From positions 1 through 64,000 of the forward strand of contig NZ_JACJOX010000045.1 in the NCBI RefSeq assembly GCF_014695775.1: a stretch of 64,000 nucleotides of DNA, written 5' to 3'. The translations under genes were made by a program, and so were the position numbers. The notes below the pieces were generated by a model. It was not told where the DNA came from. It did no database searches and saw nothing but the letters and a program-made list of their open reading frames with translations. Shown here in pieces: positions 55,706 through 63,605 of the stretch; the stretch's first letter is position 1, and each line of letters opens with the position of its first letter. The DNA comes from Leptolyngbya sp. FACHB-60. GTDB taxonomy: Bacteria; Cyanobacteriota; Cyanobacteriia; Phormidesmidales; Phormidesmidaceae.

Positions 55706-56158
55706 ATGATGGTGCCGTCCAGAACCGTGGTACATCCCATCGAAATTTTGCTGGTCGAAGACAACCCTGGCGACATTCGGTTGACCCAGGAAGTGCTGAA
55801 GGACGGCTTGATTCGCAATCACCTGAGCGTGGTGGATGACGGCGAGAAGGCGATCGCCTTTTTGAACCGCATTGCTCCCTACCTCCACGCGCCCAATCCC
55901 AATTTGGTGCTGCTGGACCTAAACCTACCCCGCCGCAGCGGCTTAGACGTGCTTAAGATGATTAAAACCAGTGCTGCGCTCAGGCACATTCCGGTGATTA
56001 TCTTTACCAGCTCTCAGGCCGAGGACGATATCAATCGCGCCTACGACCTCCACGCTAACTGCTACATCACCAAACCCCTTGATCTGGAGCAGTTTAGTCG
56101 AAGCATCAAATCCATTGAAGACTTCTGGTTGTCTGCCGTTGAACTGCCGTCGGAGTAA
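55706..56158 (+). CDS. Rcp1-like single-domain response regulator
   Basis: This 150-residue CheY-like regulator has ILLVEDNPGDIRLTQEVL, phospho-Asp in VLLDLNLPRRSGLDVL and Lys in ITKPLDLEQF. The pattern is that of Rcp1, the partner of cyanobacterial phytochrome kinases. GGGAGG precedes its ATG, and it starts one base after the upstream stop. Confidence 0.93.
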   Translation: MMVPSRTVVHPIEILLVEDNPGDIRLTQEVLKDGLIRNHLSVVDDGEKAIAFLNRIAPYLHAPNPNLVLLDLNLPRRSGLDVLKMIKTSAALRHIPVIIFTSSQAEDDINRAYDLHANCYITKPLDLEQFSRSIKSIEDFWLSAVELPSE

Positions 56159-56161
56159 CCT

Positions 56162-58129
56162 ATGGTTCCCCAAGCCCCTATCCACGTTCTGCTGATTGAG
56201 GATAACCCTGGCGATCGACGGCTGATGCAGGAGCTGCTGCGGGAGGTGACCTCGGTTACCATCCAACTCGACTACGCCGACAGCCTGGGTCAGGGCATGC
56301 AGTACCTCAAGCAGACTCCCTTCGACGTCGTGCTGCTCGACCTTTTTTTGCCCGATAGTCAGGGGTTCGCCACCTTCACCCAGCTGCACCAGCAGGAGCG
56401 CAAAACACCGATCGTCGTCACCACCGGCCTAAACGATGAAACCCTGGCGCTCAACGCCGTGCAGGCCGGAGCTCAAGATTACTTAGTCAAAGGTCAAATT
56501 ACCGGCGAGCTGCTGGTGCGCTCAATTCGCTATGCCATTGAACGCAAGCGGGCGGAGCAAAAAATCCGCGAGCAAGCGGCGCTGCTCGATATTGCTACCG
56601 ACGCTATTCTCGTTCGCGACGGGCAAAACCAGATTTTGTTTTGGAATCGGGGCGCTGAGCGGCTGTATGGGTGGACGGCGGCAGAGGCCCTAGGGCAAAA
56701 AGCTCCCGAGCTGCTCTATGCTGACGACAATGCAAATGCAGCACAAATGCAGCAGATTCAGCAGCAGTTAATGCTTGACAATGAATGGCACGGGGAACTC
56801 AATCAAATCACTAAAACCGGACAAGCCATCATCGTTGAAAGCCGGTGGACTCTGGTGCGCGACGATGACGGTCAACCCCAATTCATTCTGGTGGTGAGCA
56901 CCGATATTACTAGCAAAAAACAGCTAGAGGCACAGTTTTTTCGCGCCCAGCGCCTAGAGAGTATCGGCACCTTAGCCAGCGGCATTGCCCACGATCTCAA
57001 CAACATTTTAACCCCCGTCTTAGCCACCTCTCAGCTCCTACAGATGGAGGCATTTCATCAGGATGAACGCAGCCTAGAACTGCTCCAGCTTCTAGAGATA
57101 AATGCTCGACGCGGCGGCGATATTATCAAGCAGGTGTTGTCCTTTGCTCGGGGGGGGGAAGGCAAAAATACGGTTTTGCAATCTGGACATTTGATTCGTG
57201 AAATTCAACAGATTATTCGCGGCACGTTTCCTAAATCTATTGAGCTGCGGGTAGATGTCTGTAGGGATCTGTGGACTGTTGTCGGCAACGCCACCCAGCT
57301 CCACCAAGTGCTGATGAATTTATGCGTTAATGCCCGCGATGCCATGCCCCAGGGGGGAACCCTGAAAATTTCGGCAGAAAACCTGACCCTAGACGAAGCC
57401 TATTCCCGCACAAATCTCGATGCTAGAGCCGGAGCCTATATTGCAATTGCCGTTGCCGATAGCGGTTGCGGCATTGCGCCTGAGCTTCTCGATCGCATTT
57501 TTGAACCGTTCTTCACGTCTAAAGAGATTGGCAAAGGCACCGGGTTGGGGCTGTCAACCGTGCTAGGGATTGTGAAAAGTCATCACGGCTTTATTACCGT
57601 CTCCAGCATGCCCGACCAAGGCACTGAGTTCAAAATTTTCCTGCCTGCGGTCATGGCTGCTGCCCCCCCAGCGCGGAGTCCTGACAAAGTCTGGATTGGC
57701 AACCAAGAGCTGATTTTGGTCGTTGATGATGAAGCTTCTATCCGGGAGGTGACTAAAGCCACTTTAGAGGCTTATAACTATCGCGTCATAACCGCCTGTG
57801 ATGGTCTTGATGCGATCGCCCTCTACGTTCAACATCAACACGACATTCGTCTGGTGATTATGGATTTAATGATGCCCGCTTTAGATGGAGCTACCACCTT
57901 TCGAATCCTGCACAAACTCAATCCCCAGGTGCATGTGATTGCTGTCAGTGGGCTGCCGTATCCAAATGCTGAGCCGGCCTCCGTTACTGTCGAAATTCAA
58001 AGCTTTCTACCCAAGCCTTACACCGTTGACGAATTACTTCAAGTCGTAGATGAAGCGCTGAAGCCTAAGGAATATCGGCAAACAGGTTTTTCCCGCCAGA
58101 TCGGCATCGGCCGCTGTGAAAGCGAGTGA
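56162..58129 (+). CDS. Receiver-PAS-histidine kinase-receiver hybrid
   Basis: This 655-residue hybrid kinase starts 3 bases after the Rcp1 gene. Domains: receiver (LLIEDNPGDRRLMQELL; DLFLPDSQGF), PAS (about 135-255), HisKA-type with SGIAHDLNNILTP, HATPase (NARDAMPQGGTLKIS; GTGLGLSTVLGIVKS), and a C-terminal receiver (VDDEASIREVTKATLEAYNY; DLMMPALDGATTF). The NtrB-like H-box differs from those of the two upstream kinases. It ends the operon. Confidence 0.92.
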   Translation: MVPQAPIHVLLIEDNPGDRRLMQELLREVTSVTIQLDYADSLGQGMQYLKQTPFDVVLLDLFLPDSQGFATFTQLHQQERKTPIVVTTGLNDETLALNAVQAGAQDYLVKGQITGELLVRSIRYAIERKRAEQKIREQAALLDIATDAILVRDGQNQILFWNRGAERLYGWTAAEALGQKAPELLYADDNANAAQMQQIQQQLMLDNEWHGELNQITKTGQAIIVESRWTLVRDDDGQPQFILVVSTDITSKKQLEAQFFRAQRLESIGTLASGIAHDLNNILTPVLATSQLLQMEAFHQDERSLELLQLLEINARRGGDIIKQVLSFARGGEGKNTVLQSGHLIREIQQIIRGTFPKSIELRVDVCRDLWTVVGNATQLHQVLMNLCVNARDAMPQGGTLKISAENLTLDEAYSRTNLDARAGAYIAIAVADSGCGIAPELLDRIFEPFFTSKEIGKGTGLGLSTVLGIVKSHHGFITVSSMPDQGTEFKIFLPAVMAAAPPARSPDKVWIGNQELILVVDDEASIREVTKATLEAYNYRVITACDGLDAIALYVQHQHDIRLVIMDLMMPALDGATTFRILHKLNPQVHVIAVSGLPYPNAEPASVTVEIQSFLPKPYTVDELLQVVDEALKPKEYRQTGFSRQIGIGRCESE

Positions 58130-58224
58130 GCTGGGAAGGTGGGCGAGGCAGAGAGAGTCGAGGCAAGGCCAACCAAAACCTGCCGCCCTCCCCGGATCCT
58201 TTCCCTCCCTCACCACCTATTTCC

Positions 58225-58908
58225 CTACCCCGGCACCGTCAACGCGTGCCCATTGTCCGAGGGCTGAAGGCTGAGGATATAGGGCACCGCTGCCTTAACC
58301 CAGGTGGTGATGGGGGTATAAGAAGCGGCATCGTCGCCATAGCAGGTTTCGAGCATGGCGGTGTGAATGATGCCGGGGTTGAGGGCCACTGCCGCCATAC
58401 CCGCAGGTAGCTCCTGCGAGAAGGCCTGGGTAAGCCCTTCCACCCCCCACTTAGTGGCACAGTAGGGAGCGAATTCTGGCGAAGTCGATCGCCCCCAGCC
58501 AGAGCTGAAGTTGACAAAAATGCCCGATCGCTGCTCGACCATGGGTGGCGCAAAGTGGCGAATTACGTTGACGGTGCCGTTGAGGTTGACCGCAATCACC
58601 GCCTCAAACTCTGCGGCGGGCACAGCCCACAATGGGGCTGGATGGTTGACTAGGCCCGCATTGTTGATTACCAAATCGGGCAGGCCATTGGCGGCGATCG
58701 CGCCCTTAGCCCAAGCTGCCACCGCTGCATCATCGCGAATGTCGACCGCCGTGAACTGATGGGGGGCAGGGTACTGCGTCGCCAGCTCAGCGATGGCCTC
58801 GGCCCGGCGAGCACAGCCTGATACCCGATGGCCTGCCGCAACAAAGCCATCGACCATAGCTCGACCCAGCCCCTGGCTTACTCCAGTGATGACGATGTGT
58901 TTGCCCAT
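58225..58908 (-). CDS. Short-chain dehydrogenase/reductase
   Basis: This 227-residue Rossmann enzyme has the cofactor loop TGVSQGLGRAM, NNAGLV and catalytic YCATKWG (Tyr-x3-Lys), with Ser in FVNFSSGWG. It is a classical SDR, NAD(P)H-dependent. The substrate is unknown. It is a single gene convergent with the phosphorelay operon. Confidence 0.9.
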   Translation of the reverse strand: MGKHIVITGVSQGLGRAMVDGFVAAGHRVSGCARRAEAIAELATQYPAPHQFTAVDIRDDAAVAAWAKGAIAANGLPDLVINNAGLVNHPAPLWAVPAAEFEAVIAVNLNGTVNVIRHFAPPMVEQRSGIFVNFSSGWGRSTSPEFAPYCATKWGVEGLTQAFSQELPAGMAAVALNPGIIHTAMLETCYGDDAASYTPITTWVKAAVPYILSLQPSDNGHALTVPG

Positions 58909-59089
58909 GGTGTATGTGCGCTAAAGGATAGTGCGATCGGAGGACTCCGCCCCAGACTATGGCTGAGCATGCCCTAATCTGGCCGTGGATGCAAGGGGCG
59001 GGCGGCTGACCCTGTGTCAGGCCCTATGTCAGGATGGAGTGAACATGGGGCACAGACAAGCCTTGGAATGTGGCACAGGGAAATTCGCA

Positions 59090-59644
59090 ATGGGCAACTG
59101 GAGATTGAGACTACGGCAAATACCGGTGGTGGTGGTGCTCTGCCTGCTGCTGCTAGGGCTGTGGGGCGTGAGTCAGCCCGATCCCAGCGCTGTGGTGTGC
59201 GATCGCGCCGCCCCCGGCCAAGCCTACTGCCGGGCCACGCTACCGCCCCCCTGGGCCTGGCTGCCAAGCCAGAGCTTTTTGCTCGACGATGTGGCTATGA
59301 CCTCGGAGCTGTGCGACAACAATCCCCACGGCGGCGTGCGCTTTTGCCACCGGCTAACACTGCTAGGAGCAGAGCACCAGATCACGCTACCAGAGGTGCG
59401 CACGCCGCTGTCGGCGGCGGCCCTAAGGGAGCAACTGCGCCAGTTTGTCGCCGGCGAGGGCAGCCCCCACCTGAGCTGGTCTAGCCCTGGCAGCGGTGTG
59501 CCCTGGCGCACCCTGGTGATTGCACTACTGCTGGTAGCGGCTAACTGGGCGCTGTGGGATGTGCGCTGGCCGCCTGCGGCCCCCTCTCCCTTAGCCCTCG
59601 ATGGTGCTGTGCCCGCCCGCCGTGCAATTGATGCAAAAGATTAA
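59090..59644 (+). CDS. Hypothetical protein with N- and C-terminal membrane helices
   Basis: From ATG 59090 this is a 184-residue protein with a signal-like helix (IPVVVVLCLLLLGLWGV, about residues 11-27) and another near 142-158 (TLVIALLLVAANWALW). The middle has paired Cys residues (VCDRAAPGQAYC and LCDNN...FCHR) that probably form disulfides outside the membrane. A longer frame to 58985 adds residues of no clear meaning. I do not recognise the family. Confidence 0.65.
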   Translation: MGNWRLRLRQIPVVVVLCLLLLGLWGVSQPDPSAVVCDRAAPGQAYCRATLPPPWAWLPSQSFLLDDVAMTSELCDNNPHGGVRFCHRLTLLGAEHQITLPEVRTPLSAAALREQLRQFVAGEGSPHLSWSSPGSGVPWRTLVIALLLVAANWALWDVRWPPAAPSPLALDGAVPARRAIDAKD

Positions 59645-59743
59645 TATCGCTCAAAGGGCCGAATCATCAGCTAGAACAGTACCTAGGGCTATTGTCAATA
59701 GATATGCCGCCAAAACGTTACAAAGCAAAATATTTTGTGGGGC

Positions 59744-59838
59744 TTTTCCCCAGGTTTTCCCCAGGCTCAACCGAATTTTCCCCAGGTTTTCCCCAGGGTT
59801 CTACGCCGGAGCGCAGTCTTGGGCGGGCTTGGGGAAAA
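59744..59838. repeat. TTTTCCCCAGG repeat array
   Basis: Four exact copies of the 11-mer TTTTCCCCAGG lie at 59744, 59755, 59776 and 59787, as two tandem pairs separated by 10 bases (32-bp superperiod, i.e. about three helical turns). A fifth, inverted near-copy CTTGGGGAAAA is at 59828-59838. The unit differs by one base from the cyanobacterial DnaA box TTTTCCACA over nine positions. It lies in a 646-base gap. Confidence 0.8.
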
Positions 59839-60290
59839 CGGTATCTTTGCCAGCGGCGATCGCCTAGTCTGGTGCCTGCCCACCTATCGCTACCTGGGGA
59901 TCGCCAGAACTCCTACTCTGTCGTGGGTGCCCTAGGGCATTAACTCAAATAGGCTCATAAAGCAAGATTGACAGTATCCGAGGAGTTCGGCAAAATGATG
60001 CGACTGGCAGAGCCGAGTACCGCGCTCCCCGGCCTGAGAAGCCCATCTCCGGGTTCTTCCAGGTTGACCCATAGCACTCCGGTTTTGCCCTGGGCAAGTT
60101 GGCCCAGGTTAGTTTCTATGTTCTTTTACCAGACAGAAGGTTGCATTGGCAGGCGTTGAGTTTCTCATGCCTGATTACTATGGGTGGCTTTATGGCTGCC
60201 TATCCCCACGGCTGGCTTCAACGCCGGTTTGCTGGGTTGCGTCCCGTCGCGATCGCTACAGTTCATCTCCCCTTACAAAGGCAGCGCCCT
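59839..60290. other. Intergenic stretch before DUF2811 gene
   Basis: TTGACA (59969-59974), 17 bases and CAAAAT form a possible promoter. A 63-codon frame starting there has no recognisable features. A hairpin CCTGGGC-AAGTTG-GCCCAGG sits at 60089-60108 and is followed by TTAGTTTC. No convincing gene is seen. Confidence 0.35.
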
Positions 60291-60506
60291 ATGACCCTTA
60301 AAATGAGCACTCCCAAGGTTAGCCTAATGGCCGAAGTGCCCGAAGACCTCTACAACGCGCTTCAGGTGTACCTAGACGGCAACCCCGCCTGGAATCAGCA
60401 CCGCGTCTTCTGCGCAGCCCTATCACTGTTTTTGATGCAAAATAGTGAATGCGCTCGCGACGTCAACCGCATCTACCTCGATGCTCTGTTTGACTACACT
60501 ACCTAG
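60291..60506 (+). CDS. DUF2811 family small protein
   Basis: This 71-residue protein matches the cyanobacterial DUF2811 family: VSLMAEVPEDLYNALQVYLD near the start and RVFCAALSLFLMQNSECARD in the second half. Its function is unknown. The ATG at 60291 is preferred, with 60303 as alternative; the upstream 60099 start would add implausible residues. Confidence 0.85.
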   Translation: MTLKMSTPKVSLMAEVPEDLYNALQVYLDGNPAWNQHRVFCAALSLFLMQNSECARDVNRIYLDALFDYTT

Positions 60507-60610
60507 CGACACGTCAGGCCCGCCGCCCACCGCCTAGACTGCAATTGCCTGCGCTCTGGGTTTGAGGTGCAACCCTAAACGTCATCCCTCAAACCCGAAG
60601 TCTTCTGCCC

Positions 60611-61411
60611 CTAATCAACCCAGCCAATATCGGCATCTGTCAGCATTGGGTTGGGCTGCCCTTTTTGAATGCTGTACTCCGGCACCCCGCGATGGTAAGT
60701 GGGCCTATCCTTAGTTTCCATGGGGCGGCGGGGCGTAATGTCTACCCCAGAGGTGCGACGAGCCGCAGGAGCAGGAGCAGCGGCGGGGGCCGGAGTCTCG
60801 GCCAGCTTCAGAATAGTTTTCTTGGCCTCCTCCAGCTCGGCCTGGGTCTTGGTCAACGCCTCGGCCTTGGTTTTGGTGGCTGCCTCCGCCTGAGCGAGGC
60901 TGTCCTTGAGCTCAAACAGCCTTCCCTGCTGGGTCTCAAGATCTTTTTGCAGCCCAGCAACGGTTTTCTCCAGCTGGGCTTTATCTTTCTCGGCGGTGGC
61001 CAGGTCTTTTTCTAAGGCGCTTACTCGCTGGGATAGGTCAGCATCGGCAGTGGACGGAGCCTCGGCTTCGGCCGGGGGCTTAGCCGCAGCAACCTCTGTT
61101 TTAGCTTTGGAGGCAGGCGTCGCTTTGCCCTCGGACTTAGTTGCAGCAACCTCTGCTTTGGCTGGGGGCTTAGCCGCAGCAACCTCTGCTTTAGCCTTGG
61201 AGGCAGGCGTCGCTTTGCCCTCGGACTTAGTCGCTTGGCGGCTGGCAACGGAGCGGCGGGAAGACCCAGAGCGGGAAGCTCTGCGGCTCGGCGTAGCCTT
61301 GGGAGCCGGAGGTGCTTCGTCAGCTTCAGCTTGAGGGGCGATCGCAGGGTCTGGGGCGTCAGCCTTATTCACTTCTTCTTTAAGTAGATCGGAGAGGCTT
61401 TTTTTCGTCAT
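60611..61411 (-). CDS. Disordered/coiled-coil partner of ParA-type ATPase
   Basis: This 266-residue protein has a short N-terminal helix (KKSLSDLLKEEVNK), an Ala/Lys/Pro-rich disordered region with two near-identical segments (TKSEGKATPASKAK), a long coiled coil (about 125-205), and an ordered-looking C-terminus ending ADIGWVD. Charged disorder plus coiled coil plus a conserved-type Trp near the end recalls McdB-like adaptor proteins of ParA/MinD cargo positioning. No sequence-level identity is claimed. Its start overlaps the parA stop by four bases. Confidence 0.75.
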   Translation of the reverse strand: MTKKSLSDLLKEEVNKADAPDPAIAPQAEADEAPPAPKATPSRRASRSGSSRRSVASRQATKSEGKATPASKAKAEVAAAKPPAKAEVAATKSEGKATPASKAKTEVAAAKPPAEAEAPSTADADLSQRVSALEKDLATAEKDKAQLEKTVAGLQKDLETQQGRLFELKDSLAQAEAATKTKAEALTKTQAELEEAKKTILKLAETPAPAAAPAPAARRTSGVDITPRRPMETKDRPTYHRGVPEYSIQKGQPNPMLTDADIGWVD

Positions 61412-62049
61412 GGCTGGGTCCAGTCTCGCTGTAGTTCTTCGGCAACTCGGCAGTAGTCAGAACGGGCCTCCTGGCTGTTTTTGCCGCGCCACTTGAGCAC
61501 CGGGAGCCCCTCTAATGCGGCCCGCTCGTGAGCTTTGTAGGCACGAATAAACGCATTACAGGCGGGAATTTTTAGCTCCAACAGGGTGTTCTGGGCTTCA
61601 ATGGCTTCGCCGACACTGCGGGAATCCACCTTCGTCAACAATACTCGATGGGATACCCCGCTGGGCGATACCGCTTCACTCACTGTAGTAATCAGCACGG
61701 CTAGATCCATCGGTGCCGGGGGCGTGGGCAGCAGCAAATAATCCGCCGCTGGGATCACGGCATCTAGGGTAGCAGACCCTAGTGCTGGCGGAGTATCAAC
61801 CACGATGAGGTCATGGGTATGCTCCTGCCTGAGCCGTTTCAGCCGAGCTGGGTTAGTTTCTGCCTTCACTTCAAAACCCAGATCAACCGGGCTGCGCCCC
61901 GTCCACCACAGGGCCGACCCCTGAGGGTCAGCGTCGACTAGCAGCACCGATCGCGTCTCCGCAAACACCGCTGCCAAATTGACAGCGGTCGTGGTTTTGC
62001 CCACCCCTCCCTTGCCGTTAAACACCGCCAACACAATCGGGCTAGCCAA
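61408..62049 (-). CDS. parA: ParA-family ATPase
   Basis: This 213-residue ATPase has the deviant Walker A NGKGGVGKTTTAVNLA, LLVDADPQGSALWW and Walker B LIVVDTPPALG. It belongs to the ParA group that positions plasmids, chromosomes or large protein cargos by ATP-driven nucleoid binding. TTG 62049 is fixed as start by AAGGAGG at 62060-62066. No ParB or parS is visible nearby. The coupled downstream coiled-coil protein is the probable partner. Confidence 0.88.
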   Translation of the reverse strand: MASPIVLAVFNGKGGVGKTTTAVNLAAVFAETRSVLLVDADPQGSALWWTGRSPVDLGFEVKAETNPARLKRLRQEHTHDLIVVDTPPALGSATLDAVIPAADYLLLPTPPAPMDLAVLITTVSEAVSPSGVSHRVLLTKVDSRSVGEAIEAQNTLLELKIPACNAFIRAYKAHERAALEGLPVLKWRGKNSQEARSDYCRVAEELQRDWTQP

Positions 62050-62193
62050 TCAGAGTTCCTCCTTAGGAAATGCGGCCAAAGCTTCTAGCAAGCTGTCTAC
62101 CAAGATTTTCGAGGACAGATCAGCAAAGCAAACGCCGCCATGCTCGTTTTGCAAAGCCACGCCAACGCTCCAACCTACGGAATAGTACTGCAA
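62050..62193 (-). CDS. Small ORF coupled to parA
   Basis: A 47-codon frame from TTG 62193 reads QYYSVGWSVGVALQNEHGG then CFADLSSKILVDSLLEALAA and stops at TGA 62050-62052, next to the parA TTG and in the same frame. Its last codons contain the parA ribosome-binding site AAGGAGG. Composition is protein-like. It may be a real small protein, a translational coupler, or an N-terminal part of ParA cut off by the TGA. No family recognised. Confidence 0.5.
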   Translation of the reverse strand: MQYYSVGWSVGVALQNEHGGVCFADLSSKILVDSLLEALAAFPKEEL

Positions 62194-62449
62194 GCTTGCA
62201 CCAACAGCATGTCCAGATTGGCCCTATTCCCTAAAACCCTCCTCTCGTACTCCTACCTAATCCCCTAACCCCTTGATAAAATACAGCCATCCTGGCTGAG
62301 ATCGACCTTAGGGTGACAGCTCCAGGGGCGTAACTGGCTGTAGCTACGACCCTGGGGTTCACTGATGCGATCGCTTTTCGAGACCCAAAAAATCACCCTG
62401 TCGAGAGGCTCCCAAGCGTTTATTGCTCCTACCGTTTACCAAATTTCCC
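62194..62449. other. Divergent promoter region of parA operon and DUF1003 gene
   Basis: This 256-base stretch separates two divergent transcripts. A HIP1-like GATGCGATCGCT is at 62364-62375. I see no further gene in it. Confidence 0.4.
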
Positions 62450-63058
62450 ATGGCTAATCCTGCCGAGTCGGCTGCCCCTCCATCGTCAAAGACCTGGTTT
62501 AGCCGTCGCCCTCAGCGGCGTATTTTGACGGTTCCCCTGCCTGACCCCATTGCCGAAAACATCGAGGCCATTATCACCCTGCACCGTCAGGAAGCCGAGA
62601 AGGCTTCGGCCACTGAGCAGGTTTTGGAGGTGGTGGCTTCGTGGTTTAGTCGACCTGGATTCTTGTACCTGCTGCTGCTGAGTTTGGGCCTGTGGCTGGG
62701 TGGCGACGCGCTCAACCACACCAGCCTGTTGCCCTTTAAGCTACCGACCTTCAGCTGGGCAGGCCAAGGACTAGATGCAGCGGCACTGCTGATCTCAACC
62801 GGGGTGCTGATTCGCCAAAACCGCCAGGAAAGCTTTGCCGAACAGCGCACCCAGCTGATGCTTCAGCTCAATCTGCTGTCTGAGAAGAAAATTGCCAAAA
62901 TCATCGCTCTGCTGGAAGAGCTGCGAGAAGACCTACCCGATGTCGCCAAGCGCTACGACCACGAGGCAGCGATGATGCAACTCTCCACCGATCCCCTAGC
63001 GGTGCTGGAGGCCTTAAAAGAAAACCTTGAAGAAGAAATATCCGCCGAGGACGCGTAA
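62450..63058 (+). CDS. DUF1003 family membrane protein
   Basis: This 202-residue protein has a DUF1003 core: ITLHRQEAEKASATEQVLE, two membrane helices (about residues 63-83 and 97-115), GVLIRQNRQESFAEQRTQLM and LNLLSEKKIAKIIALLEELR. The function of DUF1003 is unknown. ATG 62450 is preferred to TTG 62423. It is transcribed alone. Confidence 0.88.
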   Translation: MANPAESAAPPSSKTWFSRRPQRRILTVPLPDPIAENIEAIITLHRQEAEKASATEQVLEVVASWFSRPGFLYLLLLSLGLWLGGDALNHTSLLPFKLPTFSWAGQGLDAAALLISTGVLIRQNRQESFAEQRTQLMLQLNLLSEKKIAKIIALLEELREDLPDVAKRYDHEAAMMQLSTDPLAVLEALKENLEEEISAEDA

Positions 63059-63126
63059 CTGTTAGTAGTTCGCGCTGGCCAAGGGTGACTCCCTGTAACT
63101 TGGGTGAAGCTCTCGATCGCTGAGCC

Positions 63127-63489
63127 CTAGCGCAGTAGCTGCCTGACGGTGCTAATCATATCGGCAGGGCGAAAAGGCTTGGTGATGTAGGCATCGGCCC
63201 CCTGCTTCATACCCCAGTAGCGGTCGAACTCTTCGGCCTTGCTAGAGCAAATAATGACGGGAATATTTTGAGTGGCGGCGGTGTTTTTGATCCAGCGGCA
63301 GAGCTCGTAGCCATTCATGTTGGGCATGACAATGTCGAGCACCACCAAATCGGGAGGCGTCGCCTGAATCATCTCCTGGGCTTCTACGCCGTCTTTGGCT
63401 TCTACTACCGTTAGGCCCGCCTTAATCAGCAGTCCAGCGATCATTTCTCGCAGGGTTGAACTGTCATCCACAATTAGCACTGTACTCAT
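63127..63489 (-). CDS. CheY/PilH-type response regulator
   Basis: This 120-residue single-domain receiver has VLIVDDSSTLREMIAGLL, phospho-Asp in LVVLDIVMPNMNGYELC, CSSKAEEFDRYWGMKQGAD and Lys in YITKPF. The DRYWGMKQGADAYITKPF stretch is usual in PilH/TaxW-type regulators for phototaxis and motility, but no pil or tax gene is adjacent. Confidence 0.9.
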   Translation of the reverse strand: MSTVLIVDDSSTLREMIAGLLIKAGLTVVEAKDGVEAQEMIQATPPDLVVLDIVMPNMNGYELCRWIKNTAATQNIPVIICSSKAEEFDRYWGMKQGADAYITKPFRPADMISTVRQLLR

Positions 63490-63605
63490 ACCGATGCCTC
63501 GCTGACGGTATGCAGACCGCCCATTGCTCCGTAGCTATTATGGCCAATTTGGGCAGACTCTAACACTTTATTTAAGCGGGGCATTGTAGAGGGTATGGGG
63601 AATAG

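Noticed and set aside
59968..60159. 63-codon plus-strand frame starting at a TTGACA
   Set aside because: The start coincides with a -35-like element; the translation is Pro/Ser-rich with no recognisable features.
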